Assembly (NCBI RefSeq): GCF_026151205.1
Contig: NC_087079.1
Location: 186,001 to 250,000, forward strand
Direction: 5' to 3'
DNA length: 64,000 bases
DNA from: Bolinopsis microptera
Taxonomy: Eukaryota > Ctenophora > Tentaculata > Lobata > Bolinopsidae
The translations under genes were made by a program, and so were the position numbers. The stretch's first letter is position 1. Each line of letters starts with the position of its first letter. The notes below the pieces were generated by a model, which had not been told where the DNA came from, searched no databases, and saw nothing but the letters and a program-made list of their open reading frames with translations. Below are positions 25,075-35,660 of the stretch, in pieces.

Positions 25075-25310
25075 TTCCCCTAGGATACCTCCGATGAATT
25101 CCCATCGCCGATAGGATGTGTAAGTTCTGAGAGCCGATAGGATTTGCTCTCGGACCCGATAGGAAATTAAAAACCTATCGGATCCGAGCGCTAATCCTAG
25201 AGGAGATATGATTTAACAATTCCGAGTGCTGATAGGATTTGCTATCGGACCCGATAGGATACTCAAATCCTATAGAATCCGAGAGCAAATCCGAAAGGCG
25301 ATACAATTTC
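25075..25310. repeat. Cluster of direct and inverted GATAGGAT / ATCCTATC motifs
   Basis: Within about 240 bp the octamer GATAGGAT or close variants (GATAGGAA, CCTATCGG, ATCCTAT) recur roughly ten times on both strands. They are embedded in longer repeats such as CCGATAGGATTTGCT followed by CTCGGACCCGATAGGA. Several pairs can form hairpins. No ORF. Confidence 0.8.
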
Positions 25311-25571
25311 AAATATCAGGACCGATATAATTGGAAGACGACGCATATATAACTGTAGGTTGAAACTTCATATATCATGCTTTCTGTCAGTTAACTTCAG
25401 GATCAGGTCAGCTTTAAAACCAACTTGGATCGATGTACATGTTTTCGGGCGCTGATCCCGAATCACCCCCCATGTTACCTGGAGACCTCACTCCTCAGGC
25501 TATTATGTTCATAATAGCGGAATGACAGGCTGAGCGCGGCCCAGTAACCCCCATGATACTATACAGGCAAC

Positions 25572-25831
25572 AGGGTTAAAATGCTCCCCTGGCGAGATAT
25601 TGGCGAAAAACTGTCTCGTTCACGTGATATGACCGTATATCGGTATAAGGAAGTTAGTCTAATTTCTCGTTAGGGTTAGGGTTTCAGCATATGCTTTTGT
25701 TAAGGATTGGGTTAGGGTTAGGGTTGGGATCAGATTATAGAGGGTTAGGGGTTTGAATAGTCGTTCAGGGCCAGCTGGACAACGGGTCGAAGAAGTCACG
25801 TGACAGTCGAGTGTAGAGTGATTAATCATCA
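25572..25831 (+). repeat. Dispersed repeat with internal TTAGGG tract, copy 1
   Basis: This about 260-bp sequence recurs in inverted orientation at about 36747-37020. Shared blocks include the GGCGAGATATTGGCGAAAAA edge, the ATCACGTGA-like site, GTTTCAGCATATGCTTTTGT, the TTAGGGTTAGGG tract and the GAGTGTAGAGTGATTAATCA edge. Confidence 0.9.
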
Positions 25832-26171
25832 TCCTTCAAACACAGTTTCAAGAACGATTAAAATAATACGATTTTAAATGCATATTTAGGGCCTGCAATA
25901 CAAGCAGATTTTGCGGAATAAGTGTAGTTGGGAAAAGAGATGCATACTGTATTCTCTCGAAAAAAAAATTCCAGAATTGAAATCTAGCAATGTGAAATAA
26001 ATCCAGCAAGATTTTGTTGTGCAAATTTAATTTTAAAATTAAGGGTCAAAGGAAAAGTCCTGCAAAATTTTGCTGAAAATATGCTTACAGTAAAAGTAAT
26101 AGCGTCTCACTCTCAAAGAGGGTGGATCATGCAAGGAGGGAGAATCTGGAAAATTTTTGGAAAATTTGTTT

Positions 26172-26312
26172 TAGGGGACGTTCACATATTACGTTATCAT
26201 TTTTTTGAACATTTTTACCCACCCCCCCCCCCCCCCCCCCCCCCTCCGTAATCAGTTTTACACATAGCTATTGTGTCAAAATTACACTAGCGTAATCATT
26301 CGGAACGCTAGA
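26172..26312 (+). mobile_element. Truncated copy of the ACGTAAT-TIR MITE family
   Basis: Begins GGGGACGTTCACATATTACG and contains the family interior (TCCGTAATCAGTTTTACAC, ATTGTGTCAAAATTACACTA, GCGTAATCATTCGGAAC). It then diverges and lacks the right inverted repeat. A C homopolymer of more than 20 bases is inside. Confidence 0.82.
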
Positions 26313-26598
26313 TTGTGGATTGTGTCCTGCTAATTTACTTGAAGATACTGAACGCGGTACAGTAGAGTAACCAGCAATGTTATCTGAATTTTATAAATTG
26401 GCAACTATCGACATCGTGCAGTTAGACAGCTGGCCCCTTTTCCAGATTTTAGGGGGGTGACCCCCTGCCACCCTTTTCCGACACCACTGGGCTTCAGCCA
26501 TTAATAGAAGCATGTTCATGTTAGACACTTAAAACAAACTGCAATGAAATAGTTTTGGACAAGTTTTAAAGAAAAATATGCTCAAATATCCTTACTTT

Positions 26599-26722
26599 GG
26601 GGTCGTTCACATATTACGTAATCAATATTTTGGCAATTTTTACCCCACCCCCCTCCGTAATCAACTGTAAGCATTTGAAACCCCCCCCCCCTCGGCTGAT
26701 TACGTAATATGTGAACGACCCC
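26599..26722. mobile_element. Complete 124-bp MITE with 26-bp terminal inverted repeats
   Basis: Both ends show the same 26-bp inverted repeat, outermost GGGGTCGTTCACATATTACG, with innermost palindromic core ATTACGTAAT. TTT flanks both sides (26596-26598 and 26723-26725), which would fit a 3-bp target duplication. Only homopolymer-rich sequence lies between, so it depends on a transposase elsewhere. Relatives are at 26172, 39304 and, more distantly, 55403. Confidence 0.9.
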
Positions 26723-26730
26723 TTTGTGAT

Positions 26731-27275
26731 TTTAATCGGCAAAAACTAATTCCCGTCATGGCTGATGGCAGGGGACACTATTGAGGTACTGAATAGTTGG
26801 ATATGAACAAATAAAACTTTGATAAACCGAAAATCATCAGAATAGAAGCTTTTCTGCCGTTTCTTTGATCGAAATTTTACAGTTTTTACTGAATTTTTAC
26901 TGAATAACCAATTAATGAGACTGTGGTGTAAAGTTGCTATTTGCCCCCTCCCGGCTCCCCCCCCCCCCCTTAAAATTTCTGGCGCCCCTAGAAAAGCTTT
27001 TTTTTTTTGGTTCAAAAAAAGAAAAAAAAATAATACGCCCCCATTCTACTTTTTAGCGCCACAGCCTTTTGTACCCAAATATTTTTGTTCATCGACCAAA
27101 CGTTGGCCGGGATATGGTACATTTTACTGCCAAATCGGACGCTTTTTCGGGAAAAAAGGCCAACAATTAAACCCTCCTACATAGCGGGTTCTGTGGGGGC
27201 CTTGTGGGGGCCTTGGGGGAAAAATAAGATAATATCTCTTTGGACGTTTCAAAAGTGTTGAGTTTTAATTAGATT
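26731..27275. other. Spacer 3' of the NERD-helicase gene
   Basis: Contains C and A homopolymers (26955-27030) resembling transposon-edge sequence. No supportable gene. The poly(A) signal of the minus-strand gene ending at 27276 is not obvious. Confidence 0.4.
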
Positions 27276-28881
27276 TTAGTATCGTATTATTCTGGCAAAA
27301 TATTTAAGTGTATCCAATAAGTCTCTAATTGGATGATACTCTGATAAGTTATCATACTGAAAATAATGTGCAGCAAATAATATCACAGCGCAATAAACTC
27401 TTGCTCTTGACATCTCTAGGTAAAGAGAAAATATTCCTTCCTTATCATTAAGATCGTGTACCACAATAACTGCGGGGTACTCTACTGAATAACAGCTGTC
27501 GACATCAAACAACTCTATAGTTTTATCTGATATTCTCTCCATAGTCTTTATAATTGTCTTTTCGAGACTATCATAATAGCTGTCCACTATTATACCAATT
27601 TTAAAACCACTCGACAAACCAGAGATACATAATTTATCCAACTCCATATGCAAAATTTTCTCAATCAAACTGAAATCGTTCTTTTCCATCTTCTTTTCAA
27701 CAACATGTATACTGGTGCGTGGCCCATGTATGAAATGGCCCGGTTTCATTATTGGTAAAACATTGTCTATATTGTCTGCAGTCTCCTCCCCAGGAACTGA
27801 TAATATCAACTGATCTCTTAGCTTTGATAAAATACCAGCTATATCAGTGGTATTTCTCAGATTCATAGACAAGGTTACAATATTTTCAGAAGGCATATCT
27901 TGTATGAATTTGTGCACTGCTTTATTTCCAACTTTTAAATGACACAAATGTGTTCTCTGTGTGAGATCACAAGCAATCCAGGCCAGGTTTGTCCCTGCTA
28001 TTTTGGTACAGCTGTCTGCTATAAACTCAGCAGCCATGTCATCAAGATACAAATTAGCCTGACAATCGTCTATAAACACGTGGGTGTCTGTTCCTATCAG
28101 GCAGCCAAGAGCATTTTCAAAGTCTGAATTATCAAATACAATCTCCATTTTCACTATTACTACTTGGTTTTTCTCTCTGCTGTCTACTATTTTCTGTACT
28201 TTCATGTCTGCACTCTCCGATGAAAGTTCTTTCACCTCTAACACATCGTTGCTAATATTAGCTTTCTGAAAGATATCTTGAAAAAGTTGATGGTGTTTGT
28301 CGCTTATAGAGAAATAGAACAATACCACCTTGTTTTTGGGATTAGATCGTATCAATGTTATGATCTTAGCCAACAGAATGATAGTTTTCCCTGAACCTGC
28401 TGGCCCATTTAGTACCATCAGGTTCTGATCCCTTTTGAAGGCATCGTGCTGTTCTACTGTCAAGTTCTCTACACCTATAATATCTTTGAAGATGTTGGTA
28501 TCCTGATCTATATTTGCATCTTTTATATCGGTAACTTTCATCACATTTGGATTTGGAAGACGTTTTTTGCTAAGAAATGTTATCCCCCCTTTCCTTAACT
28601 CCTCATCAATGTCAATTATACATTTCTGCAAACTACAATTCCTTCCTTCACATTGGTTTATATCAGTACACCACATGGCTACCAGTACTTCTTTTACCAC
28701 AGCGTGTTTTAAGATAACATCTTCAGTTGCATCGCTAGATACAATACTTGTTACATTTGCAATCCACCACCTATTGAAATCGAGTAAGTCTTCTTCACAT
28801 AATATTCTTGTTTTTTGCGCTTCATTCAAGTCCTGGAATTGGCCACGATTTGTGCTGGGAAACGCGGAGAAAGTAAGTATT
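27276..28881 (-). CDS. SF1-type helicase part of a NERD-helicase gene (interrupted)
   Basis: The open frame runs from the LTR boundary at 28881 to the TAA at 27276-27278, with no intron. A superfamily-1 DNA/RNA helicase core is visible: Walker A GPAGSGKT, DExx-like motif II HVFIDDCQ, motif III-like region AWIACDLTQRTH, LSMNLRNT and motif VI-like YLEMSRARVY. A Cys-containing N-terminal segment (WCTDINQCEGRNCSLQKC) precedes it. Upstream of the LTR element the same frame continues as the NERD domain at 35094-35648. Removing the element and one 4-bp target duplication gives 719 codons including stop. The predicted role is nuclease-helicase acting on nucleic acid; the substrate is unknown. Within this allele the gene is broken, and the remaining helicase frame has no good ATG near its start. 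Similarity to UvrD/DUF2075-like helicases is by motif only. Confidence 0.85.
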
Positions 28882-29984
28882 TGTAAGCAGTCATCACTTG
28901 CTTCAGATTCGTAGATTATTTGTAGTAATTTAGGTTACGAACAACAAAAACGAAAGTAATAATTATGGTAAAAAAGGGTAAGAAACAAAATGATTAACAA
29001 TCCAATTACCACAAAATACACTTCCTAATTACTCTGACTTATAACGCCCTACATCTACTGTAAAACACACGTCCTTACTCTACCCTTACTTATCACCCTC
29101 GTTAACCGTCTCTAACGGAGTCTTACCCTTAAACTAAACTTACATAACACTGCACTTTTAGCCCTCGCTGACCGTCCTTATATCAGGCCCAAATCCACTA
29201 TAGTTCATTCTCGCTCTACCCGAGCCCGATTGTTGTTGACACGAACCCACTCGTGTTGGATTAACCCACGTGTTAACCCTGGCTACAACACAGCCTATTC
29301 CTGCTCTCCTGAGTTAACCAATGTTGACTCTCACTACGCTTAAGCCAGACTGCTCATGTACTCCGCACAGTTCCACTAACTACAGTCCACAATAATGCTC
29401 TCTCCAGGACCCTATCGTAACAGGTCCTGGCTCCAAAGTAACCTACATCAATGGCCCTCGATTCGGGCAAACTCCATCTCCCTTCTGACCTTTCCACCGG
29501 ACCTTATATAATGTCCTGTCCGTGGTTTTTCACCCGACCTCTCTAACCAGACTCACGTGCCCCTGCTCACACCTTTGGCAGCTGGTCTTATCTCCCACTA
29601 AAGCTTCATTGTCCCGAGTCCAGGTGTTACGACTATTCATCTTTTTACCAAAGCTTCCTGTCTGATGACCTCTGAATCCATAGTTTGTTTAGAACTCACA
29701 TCTATCTTTGACTCTCTATCTACACAAAGGCTTTACGTCTGAGTTCTCCTAGAACCATTGTCTCTCCTCCAGAGTGACATGTTTCTCGTCCGTCCAGGTG
29801 AGGTCCAACCCACAATCTCCATTGTATTCTCTTTCTCTAACTTTCCCTAACCACAGACCAGAACTGGATGTTCCACTTCCACTGCCTTATTACACAATAC
29901 TGCCTTATTACACAATACTTGCCTTATTACACAATACTATCTAAAATCTATCAAATAATATAGATCAAATAATCACGGCTTACA
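28882..29984 (-). repeat. 3' LTR (in element sense)
   Basis: 1103 bp, TGTAAGC...GCTTACA ends that are mutual inverted repeats. Nearly identical to 33991-35093, which implies recent insertion because LTRs are identical at integration. Confidence 0.96.
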
Positions 29985-30180
29985 CAACTTTACAAAATAT
30001 GATCTTTTTTAGAACTTTACTATAATATGTAGTATAATAATTTAATAGAACATCTCGTACTACAGACTATATTCCATATCAGCTTCTATTCGCTCAATAT
30101 TCACGGCTAACACAACTTAGAACTTTACTATAATAGTGCATATAATAACTTTATAGAAAATCTCGTACTACAGACTATCG
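29970..30180. repeat. ~108-bp tandem duplication beside the 3' LTR
   Basis: The block GAACTTTACTATAATA, ATCTCGTACTACAGACTAT occurs at about 30012-30068 and again at about 30119-30178. It is preceded each time by ACGGCT(T/A)ACACAACTT, so the edge of the LTR was included in the duplication. Copies differ at several sites. Confidence 0.8.
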
Positions 30181-30387
30181 TTTCAGTACTATCTTTAACT
30201 CACTTTTCAAAATTCTTACTCTACCAAACTCATTACTCTGTCCCAGAACCAAATAAAATTGTTCTTTTTTGAACACCATGACGGGCCATCTATTCACTGT
30301 TCATCTTCATATTATGTTCTATTGTCTATATAAGTATAATGCTTGACTTACTTCACTCCGTCTTAATTATGTCTGACTCTGTACAAC

Positions 30388-30558
30388 ATGGCGAAATCAG
30401 TTCTTCTGACGATCCCCCTGCTCCTCCTCCTCGTGTCACTTTGTACTTTATGTCGGGTACTTTTCCCCACTCCACCTGTTGCCCCGACAGCTCCGACTTC
30501 GAATCCAAGTTTTCCTATCCAAAATGATATGGTGAGCAGCTCCTCTCCGGATGATTAG
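30388..30558 (+). CDS. Short signal-peptide ORF, antisense inside the LTR element
   Basis: 56 codons from ATG to TAG. It starts with MAKSVLLTIPLLLLLVSLCT, a typical secretory signal peptide, followed by a Pro/Thr/Ser-rich stretch. A TATA box candidate TCTATATAAG lies about 55 bases upstream (30325-30334). An internal ATG|GTGAGC could be a splice donor, and 30575-30584 offers TTTCCAGG. The architecture (signal peptide then Pro/Thr linker) recalls exon 1 of the ShKT gene at 11691-11862. It may be a captured host exon or chance. No homologous family was recognised. Confidence 0.3.
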   Translation: MAKSVLLTIPLLLLLVSLCTLCRVLFPTPPVAPTAPTSNPSFPIQNDMVSSSSPDD

Positions 30559-31139
30559 ATTCGCTCCCTATCTTCATTTCCAGGTATGTATTGATCAGCT
30601 TTTCTCCACCGCCCCTGGGGGATGATAATCCCCCATAGTTATTAAATCCAGTCTAAGCTTACTTTATAAATTCATTACTCTTCCACATCTATCAAATCTT
30701 TTCGTTTTTAAGTTGGAAGAATAGCGTAAAACCTTTTGGATCAACTGCTCCTACTAGAATGTATTTACAACCTGGTAAGTCTCCAAGTCTCCGGGTCTCC
30801 TCCCAACATCGTTCCATTGTTTCTTTTACTGTGTATCTCTCTTGTTTCACTGGTGTTCCTCTTAATTATCAACCTCTCTGCGTCTCTCTCTTCTTCTCAC
30901 ACCATGTCTCCGTCTTCCACTCGTTTTCCAACATTTTGTACAGTCCCCTGTATTATCGTACTGTCCTCCCCTCCAGCTTTCCATATCTGTGTCTTCTTCT
31001 AATGTTTCACGTGTCTCCTTCTAATGTGTCACGTGTCTCTTCCCAATGTCTCCATGTGTCTTCTTCCAATGTCTACATGTGTCTTCTTCCAATGTGCTCA
31101 CGTGTCTCCTTCACAGGTCTCCATGTGTCTTCTTCGTGA

Positions 31140-31500
31140 CCTCCAATTCATCTGTCATCCAATCAGTCTCCGATCCATGTTTCTATGTGACCTCCAAATT
31201 CCAATTCATCTGTCATCCAATCTGTCTTCGATCCATACTTCCATGCGACCTCCAATCCATGTGTTCTCCAATCTGTCTCCGATCCATGCTTCCATGCGAC
31301 CTCCAATCCATCTGTCATCCAATCTGTCTTCGATCCATACTTCCATGCGACCTCTAATCCATGTGTCCTCCAATCTGTCTCCGATCCATGCTTCTATGTG
31401 ACCTCCAATCCATGTGTCCTCCAATCTGTCTCCGATCCATTTTTCTATGTGACCTCCGATCCATCTGTCATCCAATCTGTCTCCGATCCAATGCCTCCGA
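31140..31500. repeat. 51-bp tandem repeat array
   Basis: About seven diverged units of 51 bp, each with CCAATCTGTCTCCGATCCAT and TTC(C/T)ATG(C/T)GACCTCCAA. Because 51 is divisible by three, all frames that are open in one unit stay open through the array. The ORFs here are artefacts of the repeat. Confidence 0.9.
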
Positions 31501-31784
31501 TCCAATGTCTCCTTGTGTCTCCTTCAAATGTTTCTCCTTCTAGATTTACCCTGGAATAATGGTTAATGCTTTGTCACCACTCGCCATGTTCCAATAGTAT
31601 TTCCACTATTTGCCACTAGTATTGCCACTGCAATGTCAATATCTCCAAATTGATTTACGTGTCTCCTTCCAATATCAGTACTCACCACGGTCCAACAGCA
31701 CCTTTATAATTACCTCTAGTATCGCCAGCGCAATATCTCCTAGTGCCTCGATGTGTCTATTTCTAATACAACCTCTCACCCGTC

Positions 31785-32160
31785 ACCAATCACCATGCTC
31801 CAATAGTAATTCCACTATTTATTACCCCTCACCATGCTCCAATAGTATTTCCACTATTTATCACCTCTTACCATGCTCCAATAGTAATTCCACTATTTAT
31901 TACCTCTCACCATGCTCCAATAGTGTTTCCACTATTTATCACCTCTTACCATGCTCCAATAGTATTTCCACTATTTATTACCCCTCACCATGCTCCAATA
32001 GTAATTACACTATGGTCACCTGTCACCATGCTCCAATAGTAATTCCACTATTTATCCTCTCTCACCATGCTCCAATAGTAATTCCCCTATTTATCACCTC
32101 TCACCATGCTCTAATAGTAATTCCACTATTTTCCTATCTCACCATGCTCCAATAGTATTT
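31785..32160. repeat. 39-bp tandem repeat array
   Basis: About ten units around ACCATGCTCCAATAGTAATT followed by CCACTATTTATTACC. The 39-bp period is also a multiple of three and yields a spurious long frame. Units vary by ATT/ATTT and CTC/CCC substitutions. Confidence 0.9.
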
Positions 32161-32735
32161 CACTAGTCACTGCTAGTATCACCACCTCCAATAGTAATAA
32201 CACTAGTCACCACTAGTACCACCACCTCCAATAGTAATTCCACTAGTCACCACTAGTACCACCACCTCCAATAGTAATTCCACTAGTCACCACTAGTACC
32301 ACCACCTCCAATAGTAATTCCACTAGTCACCACTAGTACCACCACCTCCAATAGTAATTCCACTAGTCACCACTAGTACCACCACCTCCAATAGTAATTC
32401 CACTAGTCACCTCTCACCATGCTCCAATAGTAATTCCCCTATTTATCACCTCTCACCATGCTCCAATAGTAATTCCACTATTTATCCTCTCTCACCATGC
32501 TCTAATAGTAATTGCACTATTTTCCTATCTCACCATGCTCCAATAGTATTTCACTAGTCACTGCTAGTATCACCACCTCCAATAGTAATAACACTAGTCA
32601 CCACTAGTACCACCACCTCCAATAGTAATTCCACTAGTCACCACTAGTACCACCACCTCCAATAGTAATTCCACTAGTCACCACTAGTACCACCACCTCC
32701 AATAGTAATTCCACTAGTCACCACTAGTATCAAAT
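32161..32735. repeat. 40-bp tandem repeat array with a ~390-bp higher-order duplication
   Basis: Units CACTAGTCACCACTAGTACC plus ACCACCTCCAATAGTAATTC repeat at 40-bp spacing in two blocks (32165-32405 and 32555-32725). They are separated by a return of the 39-bp family. The segment starting ATGCTCTAATAGTAATT near 32108 recurs near 32499, so a compound block was duplicated. Confidence 0.9.
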
Positions 32736-33970
32736 TGGAACTATTTGCAAAACAAGCAACTGAGCAAACAACCGCTACTACCTCGTTTAATAGAGGAAAC
32801 TGAATACTTTTTATAAAACTCGCAAACTATAACTAAACATTTAACGACAGCCACTCTATATGTATCTTAGATCATGGCTCAGCCCCAGGTGCTCTTATTA
32901 TATTAAACACACAGCTCAGACGTAACACGATATTATACTTCAACCTAATATAAATGTTTCAAGTGCACACAAGTACAACCATAACTTTCTATCTTGCACT
33001 TCACTCACTTAATACAATACTCACCTGTCCGTTACATTTCTCAGCCCTGTATTTCTCGGCTTTTACTATCATTATTAAACCAGTGTCTCACACAGTCACT
33101 TCTTGACTTTAACTACAAAACTGCTTTCGTATCATCATATTCGAATATTCGACCTGCTAATTTATCACAGTCTTCACATAAAAAGCAGTACTATAACTAT
33201 AACTAGTTTCTTTCATCATAAAAAATACCATACCCTGGCACCCCCCAAAACATAAAACGCACTCAAAACGTACCACGTTTTAAAACTAATACACCGCGTA
33301 AATTCACTAGTGACGTCACATCTCTCCGAATAACCTCCCTCTCCCTTTCCAATGCTAGCCTCACCCGGGTCTCTTTTATATAAATTTCATCTCTCTCCCC
33401 ATACCTCTCTCGCCCACTCCAAACTCCCCCTCTCCAAACTCCCCCTCTCGCTATCTTCCATAATATAAACATTCGTAGCGCTACAAAAAGAAAACAAGTC
33501 TGACACACAACAGAACGATTCAGCAGGCAGACACTCCCACTGAGGCTCTGGTGGCTGAAAGTATGTCAAGTCTGCCGTCTTAAAACTTAAAATAAGAAAC
33601 AGTAAACCATGAACTGCTCACGTACCCCCCTCGATAATAATCATAACACTCTCTCGATAAAATCTCTCAACGGACTGATATTTATTCCTCAAAATATCTC
33701 CTCAGTCCCTCCTAACCTGTGCCCCTCCGGTATTTAACCTCCCTTCCCCTCCATGATGAAAGAAACCCAAAAATATCATTTAAACTTCACATTTAACCGT
33801 GCCTTCATTTACTGCTCTTGCACTGCACTAATCTGACAACGGTACCTGGCAACACTGTTACAACATAACGTAACTATACTCCTCACACCTGTCAATTCAC
33901 TCTTGAATAATAAATAATCTCCTCCCTACCTTAATTAAACTACAAACAATCTATCCTATAATAAAATAGG
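32736..33970. other. LTR-element leader/interior, no gene seen
   Basis: Lies downstream of the primer-binding site in element sense (minus strand). Two overlapping minus frames near 33263-33569 reach 60-80 codons but show no gag zinc knuckle or other motif. A 13-bp direct repeat GAGAGGGGGAGTTTGG occurs near 33420-33445 on the minus strand. Confidence 0.5.
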
Positions 33971-33988
33971 ATCCTACCGTTCGCGCCA
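33971..33988 (-). other. Primer-binding site candidate of the LTR element
   Basis: On the minus strand, TGGCGCGAACGGTAGGAT starts two bases after the 5' LTR. TGG at this position is the expected complement of a tRNA 3' CCA end. I cannot assign the tRNA from memory. Confidence 0.75.
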
Positions 33989-33990
33989 TT

Positions 33991-35093
33991 TGTAAGCAGT
34001 CATCACTTGCTTCAGATTCGTAGATTATTTGTAGTAATTTAGGTTACGAACAACAAAAACGAAAGTAATAATTATGGTAAAAAAGGGTAAGAAACAAAAT
34101 GATTAACAATCCAATTACCACAAAATACACTTCCTAATTACTCTGACTTATAACGCCCTACATCTACTGTAAAACACACGTCCTTACTCTACCCTTACTT
34201 ATCACCCTCGTTAACCGTCTCTAACGGAGTCTTACCCTTAAACTAAACTTACATAACACTGCACTTTTAGCCCTCGCTGACCGTCCTTATATCAGGCCCA
34301 AATCCACTATAGTTCATTCTCGCTCTACCCGAGCCCGATTGTTGTTGACACGAACCCACTCGTGTTGGATTAACCCACGTGTTAACCCTGGCTACAACAC
34401 AGCCTATTCCTGCTCTCCTGAGTTAACCAATGTTGACTCTCACTACGCTTAAGCCAGACTGCTCATGTACTCCGCACAGTTCCACTAACTACAGTCCACA
34501 ATAATGCTCTCTCCAGGACCCTATCGTAACAGGTCCTGGCTCCAAAGTAACCTACATCAATGGCCCTCGATTCGGGCAAACTCCATCTCCCTTCTGACCT
34601 TTCCACCGGACCTTATATAATGTCCTGTCCGTGGTTTTTCACCCGACCTCTCTAACCAGACTCACGTGCCCCTGCTCACACCTTTGGCAGCTGGTCTTAT
34701 CTCCCACTAAAGCTTCATTGTCCCGAGTCCAGGTGTTACGACTATTCATCTTTTTACCAAAGCTTCCTGTCTGATGACCTCTGAATCCATAGTTTGTTTA
34801 GAACTCACATCTATCTTTGACTCTCTATCTACACAAAGGCTTTACGTCTGAGTTCTCCTAGAACCATTGTCTCTCCTCCAGAGTGACATGTTTCTCGTCC
34901 GTCCAGGTGAGGTCCAACCCACAATCTCCATTGTATTCTCTTTCTATAACTTTCCCTAACCACAGACCAGAACTGGATGTTCCACTTCCACTGCCTTATT
35001 ACACAATACTGCCTTATTACACAATACTTGCCTTATTACACAATACTATCTAAAATCTATCAAATAATATAGATCAAATAATCACGGCTTACA
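33991..35093 (-). repeat. 5' LTR (in element sense)
   Basis: 1103 bp, matching the other LTR. On the minus strand a TATA box candidate TTATATAAGG lies at 34611-34620, about 475 bases from the outer end, plausible for a U3 promoter. Polyadenylation and transcription start sites are not resolved. Confidence 0.95.
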
Positions 35094-35648
35094 TATTTTG
35101 CACTGTTCTTTGCTTACTCCATCAACCACTTGGTCCACAAGACCCTTTACCAAACACTCTGTTCTCTCTCGTTGTTTAAGTGAGTTTTTAAATGTTCCCT
35201 GTAGCTCCTTCCTCTTCTCTTCCGTTACTCCTCCAGTTGTTTGGGGGATGTTTTTCACCTCAATAATCACAACATAGTTCTTGCCGACAACTACAAAGTC
35301 GCATTCCGATTTATCAGATGCTTTTCCTTTGCATTTACCACAGCTTCTTCTGTCATGGGTTTTATCGCACAGTCGATACTGATGATGGGTGTACTCAAAC
35401 CCATGGAGAACTGTGACCCCCTCCGGCAACTCCTCCAAAACACGATACACTCTAACTTCAGCCTCGTAGTTTACCTGGAGACGCTTTTCTCCCTCAAACT
35501 GACTGCTCGATCCAACTTCTTCGTCTCGGTAGACATCTATGTATGTCTGTTTGGGCGCAGGAGGCAACATTATCGCTTTATCTTTGAATGTGCAGTGCTT
35601 CTCAATTATTTCTTTTCCTTTTACTTTGTAGTCCTCAATTGTGTTCAT
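35094..35648 (-). CDS. NERD nuclease domain part of the interrupted NERD-helicase gene
   Basis: Starts at the ATG at 35646-35648, just after a TTTTCAG|CG acceptor-like site, so a 5' non-coding exon is likely upstream. 185 codons run to the LTR boundary. The NERD (nuclease-related) pattern is clear: YEAEVRVYRVLEELP, then a Cys-rich insert (RRSCGKCKGK), then ECDFVVVGKNYVVIIEVKN. The Asp and the EVK triad match a PD-(D/E)xK nuclease core. Beyond the boundary only a few LTR-derived codons follow before a stop, so this allele would give a truncated nuclease-only protein. The frame continues exactly into the helicase at 28881 on the other side of the element. Confidence 0.85.
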
Positions 35649-35660
35649 CGCTGAAAACAA

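Larger units (their letters stand above)
28882..35093 (-). mobile_element. Non-autonomous LTR retrotransposon inserted in the NERD-helicase gene
   Basis: Direct 1103-bp LTRs (28882-29984 and 33991-35093) begin TGTAAGC and end GCTTACA. They differ at only one base that I could find (29836 C versus 34945 A). TATT flanks both sides (28878-28881 and 35094-35097), a 4-bp target duplication. Read on the minus strand, a primer-binding-site candidate TGGCGCGAACGGTAGGAT starts two bases inside the 5' LTR, which fixes the sense strand. The 4-kb interior has no gag, protease, RT or integrase that I can read and consists largely of tandem repeats. It must have moved with enzymes from another element. The polypurine tract next to the 3' LTR is weak. 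Confidence 0.95.

Noticed and set aside
28567-28914. 115-codon plus-strand ORF across the LTR boundary
   Set aside because: Antisense shadow of the helicase frame; it crosses the insertion junction.
28882-29984. The 1.1-kb duplication read as an assembly artefact
   Set aside because: TG...CA ends, a 4-bp target duplication, a primer-binding site in the right place and a restored frame across the site all fit LTR retrotransposition.
31024-32155. ORFs of 100-180 codons rich in Ser/Pro/His or Asn/Ser
   Set aside because: They arise from 51-bp and 39-bp tandem units whose lengths are multiples of three. There is no start context, motif or splice support.
35241-35654. 137-codon plus-strand ORF
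   Set aside because: Antisense shadow of the NERD exon, which has clear domain motifs on the minus strand.
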